From NCBI RefSeq assembly GCF_003340565.1, contig NZ_QPLK01000010.1, positions 1 through 64,000 of the forward strand: a DNA stretch of 64,000 bases, given 5' to 3'. The position numbers and the translations under genes are program-made. Below, piece by piece: positions 32,306 to 41,151 of this stretch (the stretch's first letter is position 1; the number at the start of each line of letters is the position of its first letter). The notes below the pieces were generated by a model. That model saw nothing but the letters and a program-made list of their open reading frames with translations, did no database searches and was not told where the DNA came from. This DNA comes from Rhodovulum sp. 12E13 (lineage in GTDB: Bacteria > Pseudomonadota > Alphaproteobacteria > Rhodobacterales > Rhodobacteraceae).

Positions 32306-32328
32306 AACGATCGTGTGTCTGGAGCGTT
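32304..32328 (+). promoter_or_regulatory. EcfG-type general stress promoter of phyR
   Basis: GGAAC (32304-32308), 16-nt spacer, CGTT (32325-32328): exact consensus, 30 nt before the phyR ATG. This implies positive feedback, since PhyR releases the EcfG sigma factor. Confidence 0.8.
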
Positions 32329-32358
32329 GACCAGGGCGCTACAGGGAGAAGACCGACA

Positions 32359-33204
32359 ATGATCGATCCGCAAGCTGCCCCCGGCGGGCCGGAGCCGCTG
32401 TCCGACAGGCTGGCCGAGCACCTGCCTCGCCTGCGCCGCTACGCGCGCGCTCTGACCGGCCGACAACAGAGCGGCGATGCCTATGCCGTCGCCACGCTCG
32501 AGGCCCTGGTCGCCGCCCGCGACGAGGTGCGCCGCGCGCCCGATCCGCGTGTGCTTCTGTTCCGCACGTTCCACGACATCTGGGAGACGACCGGCCAACC
32601 TGCCGACCCCGATCCCGACCCCGACCTGCCTCTGCCCGAGCGCCGCGCGCAGGCGCGGCTCGCCGCGCTCACACCGCAGACGCGCGAGGCACTGATCCTG
32701 CACACGATCGAGCGGTTCGGCTTCGACGAGATCGGCGAGATCATGGGCACCGACGGCGCGGAGGCTCGCCTGCGCGTGCAGACCGCGCGCGAGGAGATGG
32801 CCGACGCCGTCAGCGGCCGCGTGTTGATCATCGAGGACGAGGCGATCATCGCGATGGACCTCGAGAGCCTCGTGGTCGAGGCGGGCCACGAAGTGACGGG
32901 GATCGCCCGCACCCGCGCGGGCGCCGTCAAGCTCGGCCTGCGCGACAAGCCCGACCTGATCCTCGCCGACATCCAGCTTGCCGACAATTCGAGCGGCCTC
33001 GACGCGGTGCACGATATCCTCGCGCAGTTCGGCGATATCCCGGTGCTGTTCATCACCGCGTTCCCCGAGCGGCTGCTGACCGGCGAGCGGCCCGAGCCCG
33101 CGTTCCTCATCGCCAAGCCGTTCGACGAGGAGCAGGTGCGCACGGCGATCAGCCAGGCGCTGTTCTTCTCGTCGACGGCGACGCTCGAGGCCGAAAGCGC
33201 CTGA
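32359..33204 (+). CDS. phyR: PhyR-type general stress response regulator (sigma-like domain plus receiver)
   Basis: A 281-residue protein. Residues 1 to about 145 resemble the sigma2-sigma4 regions of an ECF sigma factor (LAEHLPRLRRYARALTG...LTPQTREALILHTIERFGFDEIGEIMG). Residues 152-275 are a receiver domain with phospho-acceptor Asp204 (LILADIQLADNS), acidic pocket IIEDEAII and the conserved AKPF lysine. In Alphaproteobacteria phosphorylated PhyR binds the anti-sigma NepR and frees EcfG. The usual nepR and ecfG partners are not next to it here: dps is divergent and a dehalogenase gene follows. GGGAGAA precedes ATG 32359. Confidence 0.95.
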   Translation: MIDPQAAPGGPEPLSDRLAEHLPRLRRYARALTGRQQSGDAYAVATLEALVAARDEVRRAPDPRVLLFRTFHDIWETTGQPADPDPDPDLPLPERRAQARLAALTPQTREALILHTIERFGFDEIGEIMGTDGAEARLRVQTAREEMADAVSGRVLIIEDEAIIAMDLESLVVEAGHEVTGIARTRAGAVKLGLRDKPDLILADIQLADNSSGLDAVHDILAQFGDIPVLFITAFPERLLTGERPEPAFLIAKPFDEEQVRTAISQALFFSSTATLEAESA

Positions 33205-33218
33205 CCGACGGCCGGACC

Positions 33219-33254
33219 GGCGCCGCGCGCCTCGGCCACCGGGCGCGCGGCGCC
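33219..33254 (+). terminator. 13-bp perfect hairpin downstream of phyR
   Basis: GGCGCCGCGCGCC pairs exactly with GGCGCGCGGCGCC across a 10-nt loop, 15 nt after the phyR stop. Only a short CGTTCCATTC follows, so the stem supports termination but the T-tract does not. Confidence 0.5.
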
Positions 33255-33334
33255 CGTTCCATTCGGCGCGGCGCTGTGATTACGTGCTCCCGCGGGGCCG
33301 TGCGCCGGCCCAGAGCCGCCGCCCGGGAGGACCC

Positions 33335-34021
33335 ATGCCGAAACGCGCTGTTGTCTTCGACGCCTACGGGACATTGTTCGACGTGGGCGCGGCCACGCGC
33401 CGCGCCGCCGCCGCGCCCGGCCGCGAGCGGCTCGCCGAGCACGAGGGGGAGTTGTCGCGCCTCTGGCGGGAGAAGCAGATCGGCTATTCGTGGTGGCGGG
33501 CGGTCACGGGCGACTACGCGAGCTTCTGGCAGGTGACCCGGGATGCGCTCGACCACGCCCTCGCCGCGACCGGCCTCGACGGAGACGCGGCCCTGCGCGA
33601 CGCGCTGCTGACGCTCTACTGGGAGCTCGCCGCCTACCCCGAGGTGCCCGCCGTGCTGGCCGCGCTGCGGGCGGCAGACCGGCGCACGGCGATCCTGTCG
33701 AACGGCTCGCCCGACATGCTGGCGGCTGCGGTCGAGGCGGCAGGGCTTGCGGACACGCTCGACCACGTCCTGAGCGTCGACGAGGTCGGCACGTTCAAGC
33801 CTGACCCGCGCGTCTATGCCATGGTGGAGCACCACCTCGGCCAGCCGCCCGCCGAGGTGCTGTTCGTCTCGGCCAACGGGTGGGACGCCGCGGCGGCCGC
33901 TGGCTACGGGTTTCCGACCCTCTGGGTGAACCGGGCGGGGGCGCCGCGCGAGCGGCTTCCGCACGCGCCGAGCCACGAGGCGCCCGACCTGACCGCCGTG
34001 CCCGGGCTCGCCGCAGCATGA
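33335..34021 (+). CDS. Haloacid dehalogenase type II family hydrolase
   Basis: A 228-residue HAD protein of the (S)-2-haloacid dehalogenase subgroup: motif I VVFDAYGTLFD (nucleophile Asp9), SNGSPDML (motif II), FKPDPRVY (motif III Lys) and FVSANGWDAAAAAGYG (motif IV with the SxNxxD pattern of true dehalogenases). It could hydrolyse L-2-haloacids to D-2-hydroxyacids. GGGAGGACCC precedes ATG 33335, and the stop overlaps the next gene by ATGA. Confidence 0.85.
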   Translation: MPKRAVVFDAYGTLFDVGAATRRAAAAPGRERLAEHEGELSRLWREKQIGYSWWRAVTGDYASFWQVTRDALDHALAATGLDGDAALRDALLTLYWELAAYPEVPAVLAALRAADRRTAILSNGSPDMLAAAVEAAGLADTLDHVLSVDEVGTFKPDPRVYAMVEHHLGQPPAEVLFVSANGWDAAAAAGYGFPTLWVNRAGAPRERLPHAPSHEAPDLTAVPGLAAA

Positions 34022-34854
34022 CAACCCGTTTCACCACCTCCGACGGGCTGTCGCTGGCCTACGACGACAGGGGCGCGGGCCAGCCCGTCCTGTGCCTCGC
34101 GGGCCTGACGCGCAACATGGCCGACTTCGACCCCGTGGTGGCCAGCTTCGCAGACCGCGCGCGGGTGATCCGGCTCGACGCGCGCGGGCGCGGCCTGTCC
34201 GACCACGCGCCCGACTGGCGCAGCTACAGCCTGCCGCGCGAGGCGCAGGACGTGCTCGAACTGATGGACCATCTCGGCCTCGAGACCGCCTCGATCCTCG
34301 GCACGTCGCGCGGGGGATTGCTGGCGATGACGCTGGCCGTGGGCCATGCCGACCGTCTCGCCGGCGTCTTCCTCGTCGATATCGGGCCGGTGATCGAGAA
34401 GGCAGGCCTCGAGCCCATCATGGGGTATATCGGGCGGCCTCCCGCGTGGCGCACCCATGCCGAGGCCGCCGCCGCCCTGCCCGAGGCGATGGCGCCGCGT
34501 TTCGCGGGCGTGCCGGAGGCGACATGGCGGGCCCATGCCGAGCGGCTCTGGTCGGAGGGGCCGGAGGGGCTGGCGCTGCGCTACGACCCGCGCCTGCGCG
34601 AGGCGGTGCTGGAAGGGGGGCAGGACGGCGCGCTGCCCGATCTCTGGCCGCTCTTCGACGCGCTGGCAGGCAAGCCGCTCGGGCTGATCCGGGGGGCCAA
34701 TTCCGACCTGCTGTCGGCAGAGACCGCGGCCGAGATGCGCCGCCGCCGGCCCGACATGGTGTCCGCCGAGGTGCCCGACCGGGGCCACGTGCCCTTCCTC
34801 GACGAGCCCGAATCGGTCGCGGCCATTGCCGCCTGGCTGGACCGCCTGTCGTGA
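34018..34854 (+). CDS. Alpha/beta hydrolase
   Basis: A 278-residue alpha/beta-hydrolase with the nucleophile elbow GTSRGG (Ser97), oxyanion-side LCLAGLTRN in the usual HG position, DARGRGLSD after strand 4 and a terminal DRGHVPFLDEPE with the catalytic His. Its start overlaps the dehalogenase stop (ATGA), so the two enzymes probably act in one catabolic sequence. Substrate unknown. A 53-bp repeat follows 37 nt after the stop. Confidence 0.85.
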   Translation: MTTRFTTSDGLSLAYDDRGAGQPVLCLAGLTRNMADFDPVVASFADRARVIRLDARGRGLSDHAPDWRSYSLPREAQDVLELMDHLGLETASILGTSRGGLLAMTLAVGHADRLAGVFLVDIGPVIEKAGLEPIMGYIGRPPAWRTHAEAAAALPEAMAPRFAGVPEATWRAHAERLWSEGPEGLALRYDPRLREAVLEGGQDGALPDLWPLFDALAGKPLGLIRGANSDLLSAETAAEMRRRRPDMVSAEVPDRGHVPFLDEPESVAAIAAWLDRLS

Positions 34855-34891
34855 GGACAGCGGAGCGCCTGCGGCGCGTTTCCCTTTTCCT

Positions 34892-34944
34892 GCGCCCGGT
34901 CCGGGCGCGTGCCTCCGGCGGGAGTATTTGGGCCAGGATGATGG
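34892..34944 (+). repeat. 53-bp intergenic repeat, copy B
   Basis: Same element as copy A (30644-30696) in inverted orientation, with three differences in 53 bases. It is placed immediately after the alpha/beta hydrolase gene and ends 10 nt before the dehydratase start. The two hairpins (GCGCCCGG...CCGGGCGC and CTCC...GGAG) precede TATTTGGG. Confidence 0.8.
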
Positions 34945-34954
34945 AGAGCGCGCC

Positions 34955-36013
34955 ATGCGGGGACGATGCGAGGGGGGCGACGTGACGGGGGCAGACTTGA
35001 CGGGAAGCGACGTGACGGGGGGCGACGTGAGGGGGGCGCCGGACCGGGCCGCGATCGAGGCGGCGGCGGCGCGTCTGAAGGGGCAGGCGGTGGTGACGCC
35101 GCTCCTGTCGTCGCCGTTTCTCGACGAGGTGGCGGGGCGGCCGGTCTACGTGAAGGCCGAGTGTCTGCAGAAGACGGGATCGTTCAAGTTCCGCGGCGCA
35201 TGGTCGGCGGTGAGCGCGCTGCCCGAAGGCGTGCGCGGGGTGATCGCCTGCTCGTCGGGCAACCACGCGCAGGGCGTGGCGCTCGCGGCGCGGATGCGCG
35301 GGTTGCCGGCGGTCATCGTGATGCCGGACGATGCGCCGCGCACGAAGCGGGAGAACACGGCGGCGCTGGGGGCGGAGGTGGTGCTCCACGACCGGACGCG
35401 CGAGGACCGCGACGCGCTGACCGAGCGGCTGGCGGCCGAGCGGGGGCTGCATCTCGTGCGGCCGTTCGACGACGCCGACGTGATCGCGGGCCAGGGCACC
35501 TGCGGGCTGGAGATCGCCGTGCAGGCGGAAGCGGCGGGGGTTTCGACCGGCACGGTTCTGACCTGCTGCGGGGGCGGCGGGCTGACCGCGGGCATCGCGC
35601 TGGCTCTGGAGGCGCGGGCGCCCGCGCTGACGGTACGACCGGTCGAGCCTGCGGGATACGACGACACGGCGCGGTCGCTCGCGGCGGGGGCGATCCTGCG
35701 CAACGAGGAGGTGCCGACCTCGATCTGCGACGCGATCCTGACGCCGGCGCCGGGGCGGCTGACCTTTCCGGTCATGCGGCGGCTCTGCGGTCCGGGGCTG
35801 GCGGTGACGGACGACGAGGCCGGGCGGGCCATGGCGGCGGCGTTTTCGCGGCTGAAGCTGGTGCTGGAGCCCGGGGGCGCCGTGGCACTGGCGGCGGCGC
35901 TGTTCCGGGGCGAGGCGCTGGCGCCGGGACCGGTGATCGTGACCGCCTCGGGGGGAAATGTCGACGCCGCCCTTTTCGCCGAGGTTCTGGGTCGATACGG
36001 GGAGGCGCCATGA
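34955..36013 (+). CDS. PLP-dependent threonine/serine dehydratase
   Basis: Deaminates threonine or serine to the keto acid, or racemises serine. The 352-residue fold-type II enzyme has the Schiff-base lysine in KTGSFKFRGA (Lys79), SSGNHAQGVALAA, the phosphate-cradle CCGGGGLTAG and a closing ASGGNVD. No C-terminal ACT domain is present, as in catabolic/serine-racemase-like forms. ATG 34955 has GGAG 8 nt upstream. Its first 27 residues contain a 5-residue repeat (GDVTG ADLTG SDVTG GDVRG) encoded by a 15-bp DNA tandem repeat; homologous protein starts only near residue 30, so a later GTG is possible. The stop overlaps pcaD. Confidence 0.88.
   Translation: MRGRCEGGDVTGADLTGSDVTGGDVRGAPDRAAIEAAAARLKGQAVVTPLLSSPFLDEVAGRPVYVKAECLQKTGSFKFRGAWSAVSALPEGVRGVIACSSGNHAQGVALAARMRGLPAVIVMPDDAPRTKRENTAALGAEVVLHDRTREDRDALTERLAAERGLHLVRPFDDADVIAGQGTCGLEIAVQAEAAGVSTGTVLTCCGGGGLTAGIALALEARAPALTVRPVEPAGYDDTARSLAAGAILRNEEVPTSICDAILTPAPGRLTFPVMRRLCGPGLAVTDDEAGRAMAAAFSRLKLVLEPGGAVALAAALFRGEALAPGPVIVTASGGNVDAALFAEVLGRYGEAP
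34976..35035 (+). repeat. Four tandem 15-bp units in the start of the dehydratase gene
   Basis: Units begin at 34976, 34991, 35006 and 35021. The core is GCGACGTGACGGG, with the second unit most diverged (GCAGACTTGACGGG). Each unit encodes five residues of the pattern xD(V/L)xG, like a mini pentapeptide repeat. Confidence 0.85.
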
Positions 36014-36810
36014 AGCAGATCGAGACGAACGGCACGGCGCTGCACGTCGCCGATACGGGGCCGGAGGGGGCGCCGGCGGTGGTGTTCCTGCACGCGCTCG
36101 GCACCGACCTGCGCATCTGGGACGGTGTCGTGGCGCGGCTTCCCGGCGGGCTGCGCTGCGTGCGGCTCGACATGCGGGGGCACGGGCTGTCGGCCTGCCC
36201 GCCGGCGCCCTACGCGATGGGCGCGCTCGTGAGCGACGCCGAGGGCGCGATGGAGGCGCTGGGCCTTTCGGAGGCGGTCGTGGTGGGGCTGTCGATCGGG
36301 GGGATGATCGCGCAGGGGCTGGCGGTGAAACGGCTGGACCTCGTGCGCGGGCTGGTGCTGTCGAACACCGCGGCCAAGATCGGCACGCCGGAGACATGGG
36401 CGCAGCGGATCGAGGCGGCGCGCGCGGGCGGCCTGTCGGCGCTGGCCGACGCGACGCTCGAGCGGTGGTTTCCCGAGCCTTTCCGCTCTGGGCCGGAGGC
36501 GGCGCTGGTGCGCCGTCTGTTCGAGCGGCAGCCGCTCGAGGGGTGGCTCGGCTGCGCGGCGGCGATCTCGGGCACCGATTTCTACACGCCGACCGCGGCG
36601 TTGCGCCTGCCGACGCTGGCCATCGCGGGCGACCGCGACGGCTCGACGCCGCCCGACCTCGTGCGCGAAACGGCGGAGCTGATCCCCGGGGCGCGCGTCC
36701 ACCTGATCCGCGGTGCAGGGCACCTGCCCTGCATCGATGCAGCCGGGGAGTATGCGACCGTCCTCGCGGAGTTCCTGCGCGAGATCGGACATTCGGGAGG
36801 CACGGCATGA
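36010..36810 (+). CDS. pcaD: 3-oxoadipate enol-lactonase
   Basis: Hydrolyses 3-oxoadipate enol-lactone in the protocatechuate branch of the beta-ketoadipate pathway. The 266-residue alpha/beta-hydrolase has HALGTDLRIWD, DMRGHGLS, nucleophile GLSIGGMIA (Ser95), GDRDGSTPP and terminal GAGHLPCID. These are the family hallmarks. It overlaps the dehydratase stop (ATGA) and the next small gene. Other pca genes are absent from the window, so a related lactone or ester substrate is possible. Confidence 0.82.
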   Translation: MKQIETNGTALHVADTGPEGAPAVVFLHALGTDLRIWDGVVARLPGGLRCVRLDMRGHGLSACPPAPYAMGALVSDAEGAMEALGLSEAVVVGLSIGGMIAQGLAVKRLDLVRGLVLSNTAAKIGTPETWAQRIEAARAGGLSALADATLERWFPEPFRSGPEAALVRRLFERQPLEGWLGCAAAISGTDFYTPTAALRLPTLAIAGDRDGSTPPDLVRETAELIPGARVHLIRGAGHLPCIDAAGEYATVLAEFLREIGHSGGTA

Positions 36811-37031
36811 TCCTGCCCTTCGCCGTCTCCTGCGTGCTGGCGCTGCTCATCGCGGTGTCGGTCGACCGGCAGCTGCCCTTCCGCGGTGGCAAGGTGCTGA
36901 GCTTCCTCGTGGCGCTGGCGCTCGGCACCGCGGCCGCGAGCTTCCTGACAGGCACGCTCGGCCTGCCCGGCCTGATCGGCGCGGCGATCGGCGCCGGCGG
37001 CGGGCTGCTTCTGGGTCGGCGACCGGATTGA
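36807..37031 (+). CDS. Small hydrophobic membrane protein
   Basis: A 74-residue protein with an N-terminal membrane segment (ILPFAVSCVLALLIAVSV), a second (VLSFLVALALGTAAASFL) and a Gly-rich third (GLIGAAIGAGGGLLLG). It starts by ATGA overlap with pcaD. Function unknown; the glycine-zipper-like end suggests helix packing. Confidence 0.6.
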   Translation: MILPFAVSCVLALLIAVSVDRQLPFRGGKVLSFLVALALGTAAASFLTGTLGLPGLIGAAIGAGGGLLLGRRPD

Positions 37032-37061
37032 CGGCGCCGACTGTCAGGCTATCCTGACAGT
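37028..37061 (+). promoter_or_regulatory. Putative promoter with palindromic operator before the Tet-type exporter
   Basis: ACTGTCAGG (37040-37048) and CCTGACAGT (37053-37061) form a perfect 9-bp inverted repeat around CTAT. TTGACG (37028-37033) and TATCCT (37050-37055) could be -35 and -10 boxes 16 nt apart, placing the palindrome over the -10. The exporter gene starts 28 nt further on. A stem-loop terminator for the upstream gene is the alternative reading. Confidence 0.45.
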
Positions 37062-37088
37062 GCGGCGGAGCGGCCGCGCCCACCGACG

Positions 37089-38363
37089 ATGAGTCCGCCC
37101 ATGACGGTCGCCCCCGACGCGGAGCCTGCGCAGGATGGAGAGCCGAGGCGGCAGCGTCTGGCGCTGACCTTCATCCTCGTCACGCTCGCGATCGACGCGA
37201 TGGGGATCGGGCTGATCCTGCCGGTGATGCCTGACCTGATCGGCGAGGTCTCGGGCGGCACGCTGGCCGACGCGGCGCTCTGGGGCGGCGTGCTCGCCAC
37301 CTCCTACGCGGTGATGCAGTTCCTGTTCGGGCCGGTGCTGGGCTCTCTGTCGGATCGCTACGGCCGCCGTCCGGTGCTGCTGGTCTCGCTCGCGGTGATG
37401 GCGCTCGACTACCTCGTGATGGCGCTGACCCAGTCGATCTGGCTGCTGCTCGCCGCCCGCATCGTGGGCGGTATCGCGGCGGCGCAGCAGGCCACGGCCC
37501 GCGCCTTCATCGCCGACATCTCGACCGACGCGCAGAAGGCGGCGCGCTTCGGGCTGGTCGGCGCGGCCTTCGGCATGGGCTTCGTCTTCGGGCCGCTGCT
37601 GGGCGGCCTGCTCGGCGAGCTCGGCACGCGGGCGCCCTTCTGGGCGGCGGCCGGGCTGGCCACGGCGAACCTGATCCTCGGCGCGCTGGTGCTGCCCGAG
37701 ACGGTGACCGATCGCATCCGCCGGCCCTTTCGCCTCGCCCGCGCGAACCCGTTCGGCGCCTTCGCGCACGTGAGCCGGCTGCCCGGGGTGGGGCGACTGC
37801 TGATCGTCTATTTCCTCTACGAATGCGCCTTCATCGTCTATCCGGCGATCTGGGCGTTCTTCACGCAGGCGCGGTTCGGCTGGCAGCCGGCGACCATCGG
37901 GCTGTCGCTGGCGCTGTTCGGCATCGCCATCGGGGCGGTGCAGGGCGGGCTGATCCGGCTGATCCTGCGCGCGCTGGGCGAGCGGGGGGCGGTGCTCTAT
38001 GGCCTCGCCTTCAACTTCTGCGCCTTCCTCGCCATGGCGCTGGTGCAGGCGGGGTGGCTCGGGCTCGTGCTGATCCCGCTGACGGCGCTCGGCGCGGTGG
38101 TCACGCCGGCGCTGCAATCGATGATGTCGGCGCAGGCGGGGGCCGACGGGCAGGGCGAATTGCAGGGGGTTGTCGCCTCGACCCGCTCGGTCGCCATGAT
38201 CCTGTCGCCGCTGGTGATGACGGGCGTCTTTTTCGCCTTCACGCGCGAGGGGGGCGGGGTTTGGTTCCCCGGTGCGCCGTTCCTCGTCGCGATGGCCTTG
38301 ATGGTCGTTTGCGGCGTGGTCTATGTCGCGCGTCCGCGCGCCATGCCTGCCCCGGCGGAGTGA
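37089..38363 (+). CDS. TCR/Tet family MFS efflux transporter
   Basis: A 424-residue drug:proton antiporter with twelve expected membrane segments. Motif A is seen as GPVLGSLSDRYGRRPVLL between TM2 and TM3, RIVGGIAAAQQATARAFIAD is the TM4 region, and motif C is GAAFGMGFVFGPLLGGLLG. It resembles class A-type tetracycline exporters, but many such proteins export other compounds, so resistance is not implied. No TetR-like gene is adjacent, though a palindrome precedes the gene. ATG 37101 is an alternative start. Confidence 0.85.
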   Translation: MSPPMTVAPDAEPAQDGEPRRQRLALTFILVTLAIDAMGIGLILPVMPDLIGEVSGGTLADAALWGGVLATSYAVMQFLFGPVLGSLSDRYGRRPVLLVSLAVMALDYLVMALTQSIWLLLAARIVGGIAAAQQATARAFIADISTDAQKAARFGLVGAAFGMGFVFGPLLGGLLGELGTRAPFWAAAGLATANLILGALVLPETVTDRIRRPFRLARANPFGAFAHVSRLPGVGRLLIVYFLYECAFIVYPAIWAFFTQARFGWQPATIGLSLALFGIAIGAVQGGLIRLILRALGERGAVLYGLAFNFCAFLAMALVQAGWLGLVLIPLTALGAVVTPALQSMMSAQAGADGQGELQGVVASTRSVAMILSPLVMTGVFFAFTREGGGVWFPGAPFLVAMALMVVCGVVYVARPRAMPAPAE

Positions 38364-38392
38364 TCTGGCGGCGACAAGGGGACGGAGGGACG

Positions 38393-39472
38393 ATGCCGAC
38401 GATCAGGGCCGCCGTATGCCACGCGCATGCAGAGCCGCTTCTCGTGGAGGAGGTGCAGCTCGCGCCGCCCGGGCCGGGCGAGGTGCGGGTGCGGATGGAG
38501 GCGGTGGCGATCTGCGCCTCCGACATCTCCTATGCCGACGGGGGCTGGGGCGGCACGCTCCCCGCCGTGTTCGGCCACGAGGGCGTGGGCCGCGTGGTCG
38601 AGGCCGGCGACGGCGTGCGCGGCTTCGCGCCCGGTGCGCGGGTGCTGGTGACGCTGATCCGGTCGTGCCACGCCTGCCCGTCCTGCGCCGCTGGGCGGCC
38701 CGCCTATTGCGAGGAGGGGCTGCACCGGGACGGCCCGCTTTCCACGCTGCAGGGCACGCCCATCGTGCAGGCGATGCAGTGCGGCGCCTTCGCGGAAGAG
38801 GTCGTGGTCGATACCTCGCAGCTCGTCGAGATCCCCGAGGAGATGCCGGCCGCCTCGGCCTGCCTGCTCTCCTGCGGGGTCATCACGGGGGTCGGCGCGG
38901 CGGTTAACGCGGCCGCCCTTCGCCCCGGCCAGACGGCCGTGATCGTGGGCGCGGGGGGCGTGGGGCTCAACGCGATCCAGGGCGCGCGGCTTGCGGGCTG
39001 CGCCCGGGTGGTGGCGATGGACGTGAGCGAGGAGAAGCTGGCCGATGCCCGCGCCTTCGGCGCGACCGACACGATCCTCGCCACCGAGGACAAGCCATGG
39101 CGCCGCCTCGCCGAGATCGCGCCGCGCATGGCCGACGCCGTGCTCGTCTGCACCGGGGCTCTGCCCGCCTTCCGGACGGCGCCGCGCCTGCTCGGCCGCG
39201 GCGGGCGCGTGGTGATGGTGGGGATGCCGCATTCGGGCCAGACGGTCGACTACGAGCCGGTAATCCTCGCCGCGCTCGGTCAAGGCGTGACCGGCTCGAA
39301 GATGGGCGACACGGTGCTCGCCCGCGACATCCCGTGGCTCGTCGACCTGTATGCGCAGGGGCGGCTGGAACTCGACGCGCTGGTGTCGCGCCGCTGGGCG
39401 CTGGACGAGATCAACGACGCCATTGCCGACACGAAGGCGGGCCGTGCCCGGCGCAACGTCCTGGTGTTCTGA
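38393..39472 (+). CDS. Zinc-dependent alcohol dehydrogenase (class III-like)
   Basis: A 359-residue medium-chain dehydrogenase. Catalytic zinc ligands are in AICASDISYADG (Cys41) and FGHEGVGRVVEAGD. The structural zinc loop has four cysteines (SCHACPSCAAGRPAYCEEG). The NAD-binding GAGGVGLNAIQGA follows. The layout resembles the AdhC/S-(hydroxymethyl)glutathione dehydrogenase group, but substrate is not fixed. GGACGGAGGGACG precedes ATG 38393, and the gene follows the exporter by 29 nt, suggesting co-transcription. Confidence 0.85.
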   Translation: MPTIRAAVCHAHAEPLLVEEVQLAPPGPGEVRVRMEAVAICASDISYADGGWGGTLPAVFGHEGVGRVVEAGDGVRGFAPGARVLVTLIRSCHACPSCAAGRPAYCEEGLHRDGPLSTLQGTPIVQAMQCGAFAEEVVVDTSQLVEIPEEMPAASACLLSCGVITGVGAAVNAAALRPGQTAVIVGAGGVGLNAIQGARLAGCARVVAMDVSEEKLADARAFGATDTILATEDKPWRRLAEIAPRMADAVLVCTGALPAFRTAPRLLGRGGRVVMVGMPHSGQTVDYEPVILAALGQGVTGSKMGDTVLARDIPWLVDLYAQGRLELDALVSRRWALDEINDAIADTKAGRARRNVLVF

Positions 39473-40036
39473 AGGCGGTTCGCAAGGCGGCCGTTCGGCT
39501 CGTGAAGGGCGCTGTCGAGGCGCTGGCCTCGATCCGACAAGGGCGCTTTGCAGCGACCGGAAAATCGCGGCGCCCCGACGAGGCACGGGAGAACCGCCCG
39601 CACCTGACCGGCACGAAGCTGTCGCGCCATCGGAGATCATCTCCGGGGACCCCTGATCGCGCTCCTTGGCCGCACCGAGATGGTGGCCTGGTCGCATGCC
39701 GGGGAGAGCCTTCTGGTTTTCCCCCAGACGTGATCCGGGGTTCGCACCGAGGCATGACCACCTTTCGGGCCGGTGTCCGTCGGCTCGGGTGGCGGTCGGG
39801 TCCGAGGCTCCTGCCTCGTCTCCCGGCCCCCCTGAGCCGGCCATGACGCGGCCGCTGTCGTTGCCGGGGCTCGGGGTGTGGCGGCGGTGACTCGGTCCAT
39901 GGACGCGCAGTGCTCCTCCCCGTGGCGCCGTAGACGCGTGCCCACGCCCTGAAGCCGAGGGGCTTCGTGACCGTAGCCGTTGACAAGCGAGCGACGGCAC
40001 CACCACCTGCCGGTAGACAGGCACGGGAGGCGAAAG
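39473..40036. other. Long intergenic stretch before mtnA with structured segments, no gene
   Basis: No supported gene in 564 bp. A perfect hairpin GAAGCC/GGCTTC with a 4-nt loop lies at 39951-39966, 70 nt before mtnA, and CGCACCGAG occurs twice in direct orientation near 39674 and 39747. I find no match to a riboswitch class I know. The middle (39640-39830) may be a degraded mobile or multicopy element. Confidence 0.4.
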
Positions 40037-41137
40037 ATGAAGGTCGGCGACATCCATTACCGCTCGATCTGGCGCGATGCGGCCACCGACGAGATCCGGG
40101 TGATCGACCAGCGTTGGCTTCCGCACGAGTTCCGCGTCGTGGCGCTCGACACGCTGGCCGACTTCGCCACCGCGATCCGCGACATGTGGGTGCGCGGCGC
40201 GCCCCTGATCGGTGCGACCGCCGCCTATGGCGTGGCCCGCCAGATGGCGCGCGACCCCTCCGACGAGAGCCTCGCGACGGCCTATCACGTGCTCCATGCC
40301 ACCCGCCCGACCGCGATCAACCTGCGCTGGGCGCTCGACGATCTGAAGGCGCGGCTGATGCCGCTGGTGCCCGCCGACCGCGCCTCCGCGGCCCTCGCCC
40401 GCGCCGATGCGATCTGCGACGAAGACGTCGCGGTCAACCGTGCCATCGGCGGCCACGCCCTGCGCCTCATCGAGGAGATCGCGGCGCGCAAGGGCGGCGA
40501 GCCGGTCAACATCCTGACCCATTGCAACGCCGGATGGCTCGCCACGGTCGACTGGGGCACCGCGACCTCGCCGATCTACCAGGCGGCCGAGGCGGGCATC
40601 CCGGTGCATGTCTGGGTCGACGAGACGCGCCCGCGCAACCAGGGCGCGCAGCTGACCGCGTGGGAGATGGCGGGCCACGGCATCCCCCACCACCTGATCG
40701 TCGACAACGCGGGCGGCCACCTGATGCAGCGCGGGCAGGTCGACATGGTCATCACCGGCACCGACCGCACCACCGCCACCGGCGACGTCTGCAACAAGAT
40801 CGGCACGTATCTCAAGGCGCTCGCCGCCCGCGACACCGGCGTGCCCTTCTACGTGGCGCTCCCGTCCTCGACCATCGACTGGACGGTATCGGACGGCCTC
40901 TCGGAGATCCCGATCGAGGAGCGTGACGGCCGCGAGGTCACCCATGTCTACGGGGTCCGGCAAGACGGGCAGACCGACTGGGTGCGCATATCTCCCGAGG
41001 GGTCGCCGGGCGGCAACCCGGCCTTCGACGTGACGCCCGCGCGCCTCGTCACCGGCCTTGTCACCGAGCGCGGAATCGCCGAGGCGAGCGCCGAGGGCCT
41101 GCTCGCCCTCTTCCCCGAGCGGCGCCCCAACCGCTGA
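40037..41137 (+). CDS. mtnA: S-methyl-5-thioribose-1-phosphate isomerase
   Basis: Converts methylthioribose 1-phosphate to methylthioribulose 1-phosphate in methionine salvage. The 366-residue eIF2B-like protein shows [16 protein letters not shown], the catalytic cysteine in [11 protein letters not shown] (Cys163) and the catalytic aspartate in [18 protein letters not shown] (Asp243). GGGAGGCGAAAG precedes ATG 40037. No other mtn genes are nearby. It converges on nuoN with only 14 nt between stops. Confidence 0.94.
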   Translation: MKVGDIHYRSIWRDAATDEIRVIDQRWLPHEFRVVALDTLADFATAIRDMWVRGAPLIGATAAYGVARQMARDPSDESLATAYHVLHATRPTAINLRWALDDLKARLMPLVPADRASAALARADAICDEDVAVNRAIGGHALRLIEEIAARKGGEPVNILTHCNAGWLATVDWGTATSPIYQAAEAGIPVHVWVDETRPRNQGAQLTAWEMAGHGIPHHLIVDNAGGHLMQRGQVDMVITGTDRTTATGDVCNKIGTYLKALAARDTGVPFYVALPSSTIDWTVSDGLSEIPIEERDGREVTHVYGVRQDGQTDWVRISPEGSPGGNPAFDVTPARLVTGLVTERGIAEASAEGLLALFPERRPNR

Positions 41138-41151
41138 ACGATGGCCGGCCC